From assembly GCF_963259705.1 (NCBI RefSeq), contig NC_081844.1, positions 45,460,001-45,524,000 of the forward strand: a stretch of 64,000 nt of DNA, read 5' to 3'. This DNA comes from Myotis daubentonii (lineage: Eukaryota > Chordata > Mammalia > Chiroptera > Vespertilionidae). Under the pieces are notes generated by a model, which was given only the letters and a program-made list of their open reading frames with translations, made no database searches and was not told the origin of the DNA. This document shows positions 29,240 to 42,700 of the stretch, piece by piece. Within the stretch, counting starts at the first letter, position 1, and each line of letters opens with the position of its first letter. A program made the translations under genes and the position numbers.

Positions 29240-29740
29240 CTTGGCCTGCATATGCAATCCTGTGGAAACCACCTTCATCGATGTCAAAACTCCCTCACTG
29301 ACCTGGCCCTGCCCGCCACACAGAGCCCGCCAGGTGCCACGTCCCTCCTCTCTGCTCACTGGGCATCAGCGTCCTTCCTTCTTTTCCTGTGTCTCTTGGA
29401 CACTACAGAGTTCCAGATGGCTGGAAGGCCACATTGCTCATCTCTTTCTTCCTTGGGATTTCAGCTCAAATGTCTTCCCTGACCTTCATTATTCAAGCAG
29501 CACCCATACGGGGAGCCTTTTCCAAACACATTTCTGTGTTTGCCTTCTTTATATAGCTCTAAACTGCCCAAAGGTATATATAATTTGTTTTGTCCTTTCT
29601 TGTCTGTATCCCTGGCAGATGATATCGGTAAACTATAATCTTTATGACAGAAGCCTGTCTATACTGTCGGCTCATACTTCGTAGAGTATGCAATGCCCAA
29701 TGCATGCTAACCAATCACTGTTTGTTCTCTGAAATGAGTG
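29240..29740 (+). repeat. L2 LINE 3' region, diverged
   Basis: TTCAGCTCAAATGTCTTCCC, TATAGCTCTAAACTGCCC and CTTTATGACAGAAGCCTGTC follow the L2 3' order. The overlapping open frames are fragments without full domains. Confidence 0.6.
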
Positions 29741-30490
29741 ATTCTGAGTCAATAAAAAAACTAATAAAATGAAACTGCAGTTCATAGCGTGAGAATTCTT
29801 TATCAGATGCTCATCTGAAAGTATAATTCAAGGTTAAATAAACATGCTCAATAAGAAGTTGGATAATTAATTTAAAGGGAGAACAGAGAGTCAAGAGTTC
29901 TGGTTGTCAGGTTCTAATTGCCAAATGCTTATGGTGAGAACTTGGACGCTGGGAAAACCTGGCCCAGGTTGAGTGAGCAAATATGAAGGATTTGGTGTGA
30001 GAGCATATCTGAAGCAAAGGCCAGAGCTAAACCCAGAAGAAAAGCTGTTGTTTGGGAAATCATTGCTGAAATACTAAACCAGATGACGGTGAAGAGAGTG
30101 TGCTATGTAACTGAGTCAGGAAAATATCCGCGCCAGTGCCTGAAAGAGACGCCCGAATAGGTACGGAGCTGCTCTGAGGCTGGGGAGGAGCCTAAGCCTC
30201 CTTATTAAGTGGCTTAAATTGCTGCATCCTGATTTCTTTTGCAATTGAGATTTTGCTGGAGGTGTATTTTTACAGTATCACCAGACACTCATTCTATCAT
30301 CTATTGAGCCAAAGACTGAATGAGTCTCACCTTTGTTCCAGATGATAATCATCCCTTTAGAAGAATTGGACATTAGCATTTATAACAAGTGGTAAATATC
30401 ATGATATATGGAAGGAAAGTTCCAGTTAGTACATAAAAAATTATAATCCAAATTATTCTGTTACTCTGAATATTAGAAAAATCCAGAGTT
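29741..30490. other. Intergenic, nothing recognised
   Basis: Apparently unique sequence, no gene. Confidence 0.5.
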
Positions 30491-30506
30491 TCTGAGACTT
30501 TTTAAA

Positions 30507-30719
30507 AAAATATATTTTATTGATTTTTTACAGAGAGGAAGGGAGAGGGATAGAGAGTTAGAAACATCGATGAGAGAGAAACATCGATCAGCTGCCTCCT
30601 GCACACCCGCCACTGGGGATGTGCCCACAACCAACGTAATGCCCTTGGCCGGAATCGACCCTGGGACCATTCAGTCCGCAGGCCGACGCTCTACCCACTG
30701 AGCCAAACTGGTTAGGGCA
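30507..30719 (-). mobile_element. Ves-type SINE, antisense
   Basis: The reverse complement begins CCCTAACCAGTTTGGCTCAG. Flanked by TCTGAGACTTTTTAAA at 30491-30506 and 30720-30735. Little diverged. Confidence 0.93.
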
Positions 30720-30734
30720 TCTGAGACTTTTTAA

Positions 30735-30893
30735 AATTGATTCGAAAGTGAAAGAGAGAAACATCATTTTTTTTTTGTTCCACTTATTTATGCATTCATT
30801 GGTTGATTCTTGTATGTGCCCTTAATGGGGATTGAACACACAATGATGGCATATTAGGATGACACCCTAACCAACTGAGCTACCATGCCAGGG
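30735..30893 (-). mobile_element. Older tRNA-derived SINE, antisense
   Basis: The reverse complement begins CCCTGGCATGGTAGCTCAG with a GGTTGGTTAG-like continuation. It is more diverged and shorter than its neighbour, and lies directly after that SINE's right target duplication. Confidence 0.75.
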
Positions 30894-31799
30894 CCCTGAG
30901 ACATTTCTTTGTGATTGGCTTAACATATTATCATCTCACACACTCATAACTGATGGTTTTATTTTTTAAAAAAGTAGCAAAATGGACTCAACCATAAAGA
31001 GATTTTAGTAACATTCAAAGAAACAGTTTAAAGCAACATAAGCATATTTTTGAAGATAGTTTGAGGCATAAGTACTCTTAAAATCTACTCCAGCTACAAC
31101 TTTGAAATATTGGTTTGAGGCTTTTCAAAGTTATAAATGATAGGGTTTGCATGACAATGTCTATTAAAAAGGTTGGGAAGATAATGGCACTAGTTTTATT
31201 TAAAAATAGTTTTTGTGATATATAATAGAATTTCTTGGGACAAAGCAACTTTCAGTTCAAATGTGTCATTTCCTATATGTTATGTATAATTATATTTTTT
31301 CAACTATCAAATTATAGGGCATGCATTTGAAAAATCTAAATGATGTTAATGTATCTTTTGCAAAAAGGAGCCACATTTTCTGCAGTAATTGTGATTACTT
31401 TTAAGTGCCATTTCTATTCTCTGTACTATAGAATTCTGTAATATGTACCTATGCAATATCCACCCCCAAGACAATGGTAATAAAATTGCCAGTTTTATTG
31501 TTATTGAAACTTTACCCCCAATATTTCTCAATCTTTAATGAAGACAATAAAATCATATTACAATATTATAGTAAGATTTTTGTTTCTACTAAATTGAAGG
31601 AACAAATAATGTTACAAAATTTGTACTAGAAATGATCAATTAATTAATGATGGCTTTCTTCAGTAAATTACATTGGAGGTGATGATCATTTTGAACAATC
31701 TCAGTGAACTCAATATCTGGTAGTTCAGTCTCTTAAACCGATGGCTATTGGAAATTTCCAAAGGAAACTTAGAGAGAATTGATTTAAAAAGCACACCAT

Positions 31800-31936
31800 T
31801 GTCCGGCTGGCACACCGTAGCTCAGTGGTTGAGCGTTGATCTATGAACCAGAAGGTCAGAGTTTGATTCCCAGTCAGATCACATCCCCAGTGTGAGGCAT
31901 GCAGGAGGCAGCCTATCAATGATTCTCTCATCATTG

Positions 31937-31995
<59 letters not shown>

Positions 31996-32090
31996 CCTCT
32001 CTCTCTCTCTCTCCCTCCCTCCCCCATCCCTCCCTCCTTCTCTCCCTTTCTGAAGTCAATAAAAATACAAACAACCAAACAAAAAGAACA
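31800..32090 (+). mobile_element. Ves-type SINE with expanded (CT)n
   Basis: CACCGTAGCTCAGTGGTTGAG head and CATCATTGATATTTC, followed by a long CT run (31942-32040) and TGAAGTCAATAAAAATAC. Flanked by GCACACCAT (31791-31799 and 32091-32099). The CT expansion explains a Arg/Glu-rich open frame on the minus strand, which is not a gene. Confidence 0.9.
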
Positions 32091-32099
32091 GCACACCAT

Positions 32100-34125
32100 A
32101 GGTTTCAAAGTATCCCACAGAGGACAAAGAAGCCAGTATCCTTATTAAGAGGATGGGATAGAATGGGCAGATATAAAGGTTCCCCTTGGCACTTCTAATC
32201 CACTGGGTTCCCATATGGGAAAGATGCTGAGTTAGAGGGCGAGTGGGCCCTCTCGGTAAGTCCTCTGCACCCAAGAGAACTTTCCACCAGCGCTGTCACA
32301 CACATGCCGAGGATTTATGTGCCATCAAGTTCAGATGGCACACACCCAGGTAGTGGTGAGATGAACTTCCTCACCAACTGCAAGGTCCAGGCAGCTGAGT
32401 ACAGAATGTGGGGTGTCCGGCTCTGAACAGCAATGTAAAGGCTGAGCCTCCAGGCGGAGCTAGCCTGCCACAACTGAGCTAAGCCCTAGTAGATTTCTAG
32501 TGAGTCAGCTGCTGATTCAGCCGCAGATGCTAATCAGAACACCCAGAGACAGAATCATGCGTGTGAGGCCCAAGAAATATGGGGCTGGCAGCTGCCTGGT
32601 AAGGCCGTTGGGGACACTGGACAAACCTGAGGATCCATTCCCCATGCTCCCTCAAGACCCCATGAGTGTTCTCGCATTCGCACACCGAACACTGCCTTAG
32701 AGAAGAATGTGAGGGAGAGCTGGGCAGCTCAACGAATAAGCTGAATTTTCCCTACCATCTTCCTTGCGAGTTTGTGAAGAAGGCTGTGTCAGTTTATAAA
32801 GCTGCAGTTGGAGTAAGCCTGTGACCGCACTTCAGAGGGAAAAGCTAATTATGTATACACCCCAAATTTGTGTTTCCTATGACTTAATCTACTTCATTCT
32901 TCTCAGACTTTTCTTTGACAATCTTTATAATTGTGATAATACCGTAATTCAACATTGATGAACACTTTTCCCTTTTACCCTAAAATTGGCGGCCTGTATC
33001 CACAGCTGAAACCATATAGCACATTCCCCACATTTTAAAGAGAACTAACAACAACTACAGCTGGACACCTACACAATCAGCCTGTGAAATTGAGAACTCC
33101 TGACTCTCACAGAGATGCCTGAGGTGGCGAAATAAAAAAGTCATCAGCTTCCTGGTCAGTATAGTGGTGAAAACCGAGTCCCTCCTTTTCCAACTAAGTA
33201 AGAGTCACACCAGTCCCTGTCCCCATGCCTGCTGACAGCAAGGAGGGTTAATGGGAGGGCTTGTGTGTGAGAATGGAGAACAAGGGAAGCTGGCATTCTT
33301 ATCTGCTGTTGGATGCGTAGGCAACACCCCTGCTTCTCTGCTGAATGCCCACTGAGAAGGGCCAAGGTGATGTGGGAGAGAAAAGGCAGGCCGCAGAGAG
33401 AGAGAGAGGGGAGAAATGAAGTAGACTGTGCCTGCCATGGTGGCATGGCAAGAATGTGTATTTTCTCATGGGTCAAGTGGAAACCTCGAAGGGGATTGAA
33501 GTGAGCTGTCTTTCTAGCAAGCTCACTACGTAAGAGGAGGTTAGTGTCAATGGGCTCAGGGTGCACTATCAGGGGCTAGAGCTGGAAGGTACTGGACACG
33601 GGAAATTAAGCCAGACCCAAGTTTCTCCTTGTAGGAGCTGTGCACTAGGAGGCTCTGGAGCATTAGTTACAGGAGCAGCAACCACCCAACACAGGACTGC
33701 CCCTGATCCGTTAACATGACATCTGCCTGTCCCCCATAAGCCGTCCTCCTGATCATGGTGATCCAGGACTTCATGTTTGTTTACAAGGGCATGGGAGGGG
33801 CAGTGAAAGAGTTGACCATTTCACCATCATAGCCAGAGACGGCAAAAGGGATAGCATTGAATTAGATATGAGACTGGACTGTGACTTGGACTGGACCAAT
33901 TTTTCAATAAGGAAAAATATTCAGGAAGCTACAAAATATGCCTGAGATGAAATTCAGGAATGGGAAAGGGGATTCAAATGAATATGGCTGGAAGTCGTGA
34001 CAGGAAAAAAATAAAGCCATTTTGTGTTTATAGCCTCAATAATCTGCTTTTATAATGGATGAGCAATTATGACTTTAGATCAAACTAATAGACACTATTT
34101 TATAAGGAAAGCTGAAAGAAACTAA
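32100..34125. other. Intergenic, nothing recognised with confidence
   Basis: Two kilobases of less AT-rich sequence. No known family stands out. A 14-base tRNA-like piece (CAGTATAGTGGTGA) lies at about 33157-33170. Confidence 0.5.
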
Positions 34126-34355
34126 ACATTTGTTGAGTGCACATTAACAAGTAGATAGTTGACTGAATCAATATTCATTATCTTATTTATTCTTACAATG
34201 AATTGCCTGTAATTCTCCTCGTTTAAACAGTGAAACTGAAGCTGAGAGGAGTTAAATAACTTACCCAGTCACACACAGAAAATGAATGATGGATTTGGGA
34301 TTAAATTTAGGTAAATATGATGTCAAACCAGTACTTATGCTATTGCTCTCCACTG
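34126..34355 (-). repeat. MIR SINE
   Basis: Contains GAAACTGAAGCTGAGAGGAG and CCCAGTCACACACAGAAAATG, the reverse complement of MIR. Confidence 0.75.
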
Positions 34356-36133
34356 CCACCACCTGAGGTGTATGGTTAGAAAAAACTCCATATTAAAAAT
34401 TCCTCAGTGTCTTTCTTTTTCAAGTCTAATCTAGTATGAAAATCATTCTACACTTTAATTAGACTTGTCAAATGTATATGATGATTCTTTGTCAGTTCAA
34501 ATACTAATTCCCTATTAAAAAGTATAGTCTTGCCTTTATTGCAAATTTCCATTGTTTGGGTGGTGCACGCTGGTGCCATGGAGATGATAGTCACAGACAG
34601 ATGTTAGCACTTCATTATAAACACTGCCTGTTCCTTCTCTCTGCTGAAAATAAGTAGTTATGTTAGCATTTCATGGCACAGTGCCATCTGGATTTGACCC
34701 AAACCTTCTCTTTTGACACATTTTCACTTTGAATGACTAGTTTCTTTTCTGTTTGCTTCTGGTTCTGATTTCTGAGGTTTCCATTTCCATTTTGAAGAGT
34801 GAATGGTGGAGAAGAAAGAAGCAAGATGAAGGGCTGGGCAGAAAAGATGGTCGTTTAAAAATTTTTTGATGTAGAGATTTTAGTAGAACAACATTGAAGG
34901 TGGGTGTTGACTGAGTGATACTCAGATTTTCCCATCTTAAGAATTCCAAGATCCTAAAACCATACATTAATTTTTCTGATATTATCTTTCCCCTACCTTC
35001 CCTGATTTAGACAATTCTCAATTTGAGGATTTTTATTGGACACTGTATTCAGTATTTAACTAAATCTTATGAGTGCGTTCATATTTGGCCCAAGTTTACT
35101 TAAAGTTATAGAGTTTTTTCATTGGAGCTAGTACTGAATTAACATCAAATACATCTTTTTCATCCTCTATTCTAATATCTTCCCCTTTGGAACCAATTTC
35201 TTCTATACTACAGATATTCAGTAGTTTTAGACCTTAAGACCTGATACGCGTTTAGCCTTAGCATTTGTAAACATTTTGAACTTATTTTTTCCAGTTGCAT
35301 ATCTGTAGCAATTTAAATTACCTGGGACTTAGTCCAATCAGTAAGTAGCTAGTTTCATAGCAGTAGACAAAGCATCAGTCTCTCATCAATGCACAGAAAG
35401 GTATTTCTGAATTGAAGAGAAAAAATAATGATAATAAAAACAAAACAATTTAAAAAATTGAGAGGTTTAATTAACTCGTCTCTTTAGACAATACAAAATG
35501 TAGATAAAATCTCTAATTATACCTGGAAGTTTTAAGATACAAGCTTTGAAAATATATTTCCAGGATTGGATATATATCTCACATTTTGACCTCTACTTTC
35601 ACAACTGTACTCGTGGTTGGCTAACAAGGCCAGGTGAGTAGCCTTATTGAAGCAGATGACCAGCTTATACTCAATAAACAAGAAAAACATTCAAATAATA
35701 GCACAAACTCTACTTTATTGACAAAGTTGGTGATGTTCTGAAATGAAGTTATTGGTCAGAGGACCATTTAAAATAAAGTAGCTAAAATATCGAACTTCCA
35801 GATGCTGTAAAAATGCCTGAATGTGGCAAATGGAAGGTGTTAGGGTGACCAATGAATAATGTATACAAATATAGTTGGTATAAAAGGTGAACTTAAGAAA
35901 ATTTGAGTCTAAGTTTTACATTTGCATTTTACCACACTAAGTTTAGGTTTTCCTCTATGTCCAGATGAAAAAAGTTACAAAGACCTCACCTAGATTATCT
36001 TGAATGTCTCTGTTACCAACTTTAAGGGCCATTAGTGGTGCTATTCCTGACCTAATATCTGAGGAAGGTGAAATTTAGAAGGTCAGAGGTCATGGCCAAC
36101 ATTGGATAGTATATACATATTAAGAAGGAATGG
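34356..36133. other. Intergenic, nothing recognised
   Basis: AT-rich, no recognised repeat or gene. Confidence 0.5.
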
Positions 36134-36342
36134 GCCCTAACCGGTTTGACTCAGTGGATAGAGCATTGGCCTGAGACTAAGGGGTCCCAGGTTTGATTTT
36201 AGTCAAGGGCACATGCCTGGGTTGTGGGCTTGATCCCAAGTAGAGGACATGCAGGAGGCGGCCAATCAATGGTTCTCTCTCATCATTGATGTTTCTATCT
36301 CTCTCTCCCTCTCCCTTCTTCTCTGAAATATATATATATATG
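36134..36342 (+). mobile_element. Ves-type SINE
   Basis: CCCTAACCGGTTTGACTCAG head, GGTCCCAGGTTTGATT B-box region, CATCATTGATGTTTC, and a tail turned into a TA run. No clear target duplication seen. Confidence 0.9.
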
Positions 36343-37239
36343 GCATCAGTTGATGGATACAGAGAGTTATTTAAAAGCTGCTTAAGAGCATCTATTCTAA
36401 ATTCATTTTGCCACGTAAGTCCATGTGAGTTGAGTGATTACATTATCTTTAGCACCGGTTTACTTTTTTAAAGTAAAAGGACAGAAGTGCTTGCCTGGAT
36501 TCACTTTAAAAAAATGATGATAGATCTCAAGTTCTCTGAGTATTCCTATGAGCCTTCTCTTCCATGCACTATGTCCAATCTACTGAGTGGTTATTTGAAA
36601 AGCTCAGTGGGTAAAAGCTGTTTGAACTGTATTTTTCTTTATAGCTGAATGAGAGCATCTGAAAGTCCATCTCTCATTTTATTTCATTGACACTAACTCA
36701 GCTTGACAGTCTGCACCCAAGAGAACTATATATCACATTGTGAACTAGAGTTGGCCAGACATTTAAATGCTCTTCCAGCTCTGAAGTTACAAGGCCATTT
36801 TAAACTTTTATTTTGTTTGTAGACTGCTCTTCAAGGTAAGTTTCCATGTAGTGACTGCCTTTGTTCCACATGGAGTTCACTTCTATTTTTGAGACAGACA
36901 ACCTATTTTTTTCTTCTTTATCTCATTGCACAACACTGTAGAAGCCCCAAAATGTAATTTCACCTTCGTTCCCCTTTCATATTCCTCCATTTGTGAACTT
37001 ATGAAAAACCAGATGTCCATCACAGCCATGATAATATTTGATAATAAATTATGCACATAAAACTAGGTGCAGTTTTATCTATGAAGTAGAATGCACACTT
37101 AAGCCTTCAAGTAATTCTGTCTTAAATAAGCCTAAATTGAGGGAACTATTTTTCCATGATTTTTTTTTATGATACTTTTGAAATTGCTCCAAAATGCAAT
37201 TCATTGCCCTTTGGACCATTATATTAAACCTAGAACTTT

Positions 37240-37242
<3 letters not shown>

Positions 37243-37288
<46 letters not shown>
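37243..37288. repeat. (AT)n microsatellite
   Basis: About 23 uninterrupted AT units. It explains the Ile/Tyr repeat in the overlapping open frame. Confidence 0.97.
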
Positions 37289-37290
<2 letters not shown>

Positions 37291-37340
37291 CATTTAACTT
37301 TCTGGAGGAAATCACACTAGAACAGGTAATTTACATTCTT

Positions 37341-37449
37341 TTTTTAATTATTTATTCTTTGAGAGAGAAACACTGATTGGTTGCCTACTGTACACACCCC
37401 AACTGGGGATCGAACCTGAGACCAACTGAAGCAGACCAGCCAGGGCAGT
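37341..37449 (-). mobile_element. Old tRNA-derived SINE, antisense, short
   Basis: The reverse complement reads CCCTGGCTGGTCTGC at the head and GTCTCAGGTTCGATCCC at the B-box. Flanked by similar AATTTACATTCTT / AGCTTCCATTCTT (37328-37340 and 37450-37462). Confidence 0.75.
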
Positions 37450-38309
37450 AGCTTCCATTCTTATGTTGTCCCTGGTTGCATCATGACCTTCCATGAATTT
37501 TCAATTTCAACAATTAGTTGTATCCTGATGAAACTATCCTTGGTTTCTTTGTTTTTTAGTGCTTAACATTTGGATCTTTGTTGATTGGACTGATTTGCTA
37601 AAGCAATAAGGGTTTTGGTATAGCATCAGCTTTTGGTCTAAGCCATTGTTCCTATGCAAAGTCTTTAAATTTATTCTTTAAAAAACTACTTTCTATCTTC
37701 ATATACATGACACTGTTTGAGGATACATGGTTTCTGCTGCTGAAGAATTTATCTTCTAGTGGGGAATGAAAGGCATGTATACAACACAACACAATCTATG
37801 AAGTCTGTGTTATCAGAAAGTAAAAATAAAGTGTCTGAGGAAGGAGAGACTTTCATGGGTGTTTTCTAATCTAAGAGAATGTGACTTTCTTGAAAAATTA
37901 TTAAGCATTTGATATGCAGAAATGAGACTGAAGGCGGAATGGGCAGGAGACCACAGACATTCCAATGGCTTGGCTTTTCTCCTTGAGTAGAACTCAAGCT
38001 CATTTCTTCAGCATGCAAAGCCCACATCAGTGACTTTCCTCTTTGGCTGAACTTCAGAATCTAACTCCTGACCTTCAGTCTCAACTATTGTGATTTAATT
38101 CATCTGAAAGTAATGCTAATGTAGAGCCAGAATTGGGACTGGCTAATGGGAGTGAGCGCCCCCTGCCTCCCTCTCAGACTCTATTCCCCACCATGTTTCC
38201 CTAGTTCATTTAGCCCCCACTCCCTGCCACCCCCACCTGGTCTTCTGTTCCCCAATAACCTCCTTCCTTCTGAGGGTAACCTGTGGTTACCTGTACCTGG
38301 ACTGCTATT
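37450..38309. other. Intergenic, nothing recognised
   Basis: No recognised repeat or gene. Confidence 0.5.
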
Positions 38310-38535
38310 CCTGAGACATTAACAACTAACATATACTGAGTGGTCACAGTGTCCTCCTAAGCACCCTGCGGCACATGCCTTAGGAAATGCTTTAACTCAT
38401 TTAATCCTCCAAATACACTTATGAGGTGTCCAAGGTTACAGCTGAGGAGCCTGAGGCACAAAGGGGGTGACTTATGTGCGTGTGTGTGACAGCACTGGGA
38501 TTTGAGGGAAGGCAGTCAAACCTCAGAGCCCTGAT
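38310..38535 (-). repeat. MIR SINE
   Basis: Contains GCTTTAACTCATTTAATCC and GAGGAGCCTGAGGCACAAAG, the reverse complement of MIR. Confidence 0.8.
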
Positions 38536-38559
38536 GCTGAACGCTGTTGAGCCTCCTCT

Positions 38560-38835
38560 TTTTTCCTTTGTGTCACTTAAGCCCACAAATGTCACTGTGC
38601 CTGAGAAGCTTTGCTGGACCATCCTATCTGAAATATCTCCCACCTCACTCCAATTATTCCCTCGTTTCTTACATTGCTACTATAATGTTTTTTTATATAT
38701 TACATGTTCATTCTTTCCTCTATTACAATGTAAATTCCACAAAGCTGACTATATCTGCTTGTTCATCCCTGTATCTCTAACAACAGAAAAGTGGCACATA
38801 CAAGATTTTCAACAAATATCTGTTAGACGAAGGAA
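38560..38835 (+). repeat. L2 LINE 3' fragment
   Basis: GAGAAGCTTTGCTGGACC, then ATTACAATGTAAATTCCAC, then CAACAAATATCTGTTAGACG: the L2 3' order. Confidence 0.7.
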
Positions 38836-39419
38836 TCGATTTCTTGTATAAGTGGTATTCAAGGGAGAAATGAATTTGTTCTGTGCTTTTTTTTTTCTTT
38901 CTGGTGTATGTCTAGCATAATGACTTTATAATTTAAAATTCCAGAGGGAGGGCTAAGGCTAAGGACTAATAATTTCATATATTCAACCCATATTTCAACA
39001 TTCCTGGAACCAACTTTTTATGATGGGCACCTATAGCAGACAGCACTAGTTGTTGAGCCTGCATTCATGGCCCCGTGTCCTTGCTGGCAGGGACGTGCTG
39101 CCCTGGTTTTCCTTCTCCAAGAGACCTCAGGGGAAGCATCCCGTCTCCATGGGGCGCATTGGGTGAGTGTGAGCCCTTCACAGTGGTCCCGTTGCACTTG
39201 ACGATGATGCTTGATGATGCTTCAGGTCAGGCAACTATGGCAATTCTGGCAAGAGAGACCTGAGAGGAAGTCTGCAGGGGCGGGGGGGTCTCTGGCAAAG
39301 AGGGGGGCTATTAAAAATAAAAACAAAGAAGCGAGCTCCTCCTCTGCCCTGAGACACAATCAACTATGAAGGGAATTCCTGCGACTGTTGGTCCATCTCA
39401 TCACAATGAGGTCAGACTA

Positions 39420-39745
39420 AAGGTTAAGAACAGAGGTTTTGGAGTCCGAAAGCTGGCTTTAATTTCCAACTCAGTCACTTGCTACCCATGTGGTCTTGTG
39501 CTAGTTGGCTACTCTCTCTGTGCCTCATTCCCCTTCTCTGTCAAACGGGTAATAATAGTGCCAATTTCATAAAACATGTTGAAGATAAATGAGTTAACAT
39601 GTATCCAAAGTTCCCTCAATTAGTAAAGATAAAAGCAAGGAGAGGTCAACCTCCTAAGACCATTGTGAGGACTACATCAGTTAAAACACGTTAAAGGCAC
39701 TTCAACCGAGGCTGGCGCACAGATAACGTTAAGAAGTGTTCGCCA
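39420..39745 (+). repeat. MIR SINE(s)
   Basis: Contains GTTTTGGAGTCCGAAAGC, CACTTGCTACCCATGTGGTC and CATTCCCCTTCTCTGTC; then, after a break near 39605-39655, a further MIR-like 3' end (CATTGTGAGGACTACATCAG, GGCTGGCGCACAGATAACG). Either one split copy or two. Confidence 0.75.
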
Positions 39746-42700
39746 CAAACAAGGGAGCAGGAAGGAAGGCAGGGCCCAGGCAGTCTCATGGAAGCAGAGC
39801 TGAAGCCCTGGTTCTATTGAACTCGGAGTTGTTTTTAATGTAATGACTTAACTTTCTAATACTTTTATATAGGAGTTTTTATCATTCTAATATCTAATAC
39901 AATGTCATCATCGGAACCATTAGAATTCGGGTTTTCTGTATCTTTCAGTGAAAATCAACTGACATGCTTCCCATCAGCACAGAGCAGTGGAACTCCTGTG
40001 CATCACACCTGAGGTCCCTGGGGCCATGGCTTACTTTCACCTTTGGACTCTGCTTATGAAGAAAGGAGACATTCGTGCTACCTGTACTGAACACTCGGCT
40101 TTCACCAGGGTGAATATTAACATTTTAACTCCATCTCAGTATCTAACTGCTCTTCCCTGTTATGACCAATGCAGCTGATAACAGCTGTAGGACCTAGTTC
40201 TGAATGCAGGCACTATTAAATGTCATAGAATCGTGAAGGGCTTTAAAAACCTTCAGCTGAGACGAAAGCAACAGGAAAAGCTTCACATTTTTTGCTTCCT
40301 TCTGAATCTAGCTCCCACGGCTAAAACCCAAAAGTCCAGAACATGTATTGTTGAATTATCTAACGACTCCTGTATCTCATTGGAGCAAAAACAGTTTGAT
40401 CGATGGGTGCAGCTGTGACCATTGTGTCGCATAAATTTTCTGATTGCTTTAAAATGTTGGCTCTGCAGCTGTCATCTGGAACTGTAGAATGCACTAGCAT
40501 TAAAATACCAAAGCTATTTTGCAGGCCTGTCTGCATCAATGAGGGAGACGGCATTCTTCAGGGGGACTTCAATATACAATTTGTTGCATAGTCTAGTGAT
40601 GCTGTAATCAGTGTTAATGTTTTGTTTCTCTTAAATTCCTGTATTAGTGTCATTAAGCAGTTTAGAGAGGGGTTATCTCAGGATAGGTTTTCCCCAGGAA
40701 AGGACAGTTTCCTGAAGTTTTCTTTTTCTCCTGCTGACACCAGACTGCTTGTTATGGCTAAAGCTGCGGAATGCGATTCCTGGTTCATCCATTTCCAAAG
40801 TGGTCCAATTTACTAGGGAAACCATCGCAGGAAGGGTCAGCTCAGCATCTTTCTCACCAAGACCGTCAGAGTGAGCAGGAGTGACACAGGAAGGAGCAGA
40901 TGCAGGAAACCTGCTTCTCTTTGAGGCAGGGAAGTATGGCTATGAGGGAGGCATGGGCTCCAGGCTTGCTTTTGAGTCATCTCTGGTTGCACTTAGGGCA
41001 CTACTAGTAATTGGTGTTATTCTTATCTTCCATTGACACCCACTGCTAGGTCCCTCACATTCGTGCAGGGGTAGAATAGATACAATGTCTATGACGACTT
41101 TAATAAGGAGAAGGATCTGGAGTTTTCACATGGCCAAGTATTGCATGACAACTTTTTATATAGCACCATTTTAAAGAAACATACATCCTTTATTGTCCTG
41201 CAATGGTATGCCTAGTCCCCAAGTCTGTAGAAAAAAACAAAAACAAAACAGCAGTCAAATATTAGCAGGGTATCTTGATCTCCAGCTCTGATTAATGCAT
41301 CATTTGTGTGATTTCAAAGTCACCTTTCCCATTATCAAACAAAAGGATAGAAAAATGATCATTTAGGTGGAAATTTATCTTTTGACATTATAGGAAGGTG
41401 AAGAAATTTCTTTTGGGCTACCTCTCTCCGGAGTCTATAAACATTAATTACATCGTCCATTATGTAGAAGTGTAGCTTTCTCTTCTTTTTCCTTTAAATG
41501 ATTTTTCTGCTCCATACCCACTTAGGTATGACAAGCATAAGAATGACTTGTGACCTTGACCACCATGGGTTTTCAGCCAATGCTTGCTGCTGTTTTTAGA
41601 AGTATTGAGAAGAGAAGCATTTATTGTAGCTGTGTGGAAAGCTTGGTAACATATTTATTATAGCAAGCATTCGGGCATTTTGTTTGGAGACTATTCCACA
41701 TAAAGTGGAAAATCCTTTCCAACTGTCAGAGTTATTTATCCACATAAACTATCTTGACCTTTGTTTTCTTTTAGCTGAACTGAATTTTCCAAGTGTGGCT
41801 TCCCTCTGTGTAATTGTGTCTCGATCTCTTCTGGCACAAAGCATTGGCCACTAATGATTTCAGTTCTTTTGGGTCAGAGAAGAAAAGTATCTGTTTTTGC
41901 TATTTTTCTGTTCTAAAGGTCAAAGGTTTAAACTTGTTCATATTTTCTATTGATTAGCAGGAAAGCAATTCTACTGTAGTATAGCTGGGACAGATCTTGT
42001 GAGAAGTCCTGTTCAAAGGGGAAAAAAAGAGAATGAAATGGCATAGCTGTAAAGACAAGGATCAGATGAGCATATACTCAATTTTGACTGGTGTCTCTAA
42101 GCCTAGAATCATAATGATTACTGTAGGAATATTTCAGGGCTGAATGAAATAAAATTTCCAAAACTGTTCTCATTATTGTTGCCTTTTTATTTCAAGGGGG
42201 CATATATAATGAGAAGATGATAAGAAGTTACAAGTCTAGGTAGAAATAAAAAACCTTAGAAATATTTTTAGACAATTTTTATTTTTTATAAATCTCCATG
42301 CTATGCTTTACTATGACAATGTTAGGATTTTCATAATAATCAACAGAAAAATTACATAAATATATATTTTTAAACAAGAGAGCAGTCATTTGCTTCATTC
42401 CCAGTGATTTGCATTTAACATATGATACTTTTTGTTAACATTCTTATCTTAAAAACAGTTTTTTTTGGTCTTTTCCATTGAAAGGATTTTTCATAATTTA
42501 TCTGATACAGAAAGCTTTTCTTTGTCTACATATTTGTGTTATATTTATTTGTACCTGTTTATGGCATCTTTTATAATGTTCTGTGTGCTATCTAGGGATC
42601 TATCTCACTGGTTAAGCAGAGATTGAAAATATAAAGAGGTTGAAATATCAAAGGTAGTCTAAGACAAAGGTAGCATTTATCACATGGGAGTTTCAAAAGG

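Noticed and set aside
29241..29684. 147-codon plus-strand frame
   Set aside because: Lies in a diverged L2 3' end; not a full domain.
31725..32108. 127-codon minus-strand frame with Arg/Glu repeats
   Set aside because: Translation of a CT microsatellite inside a Ves SINE.
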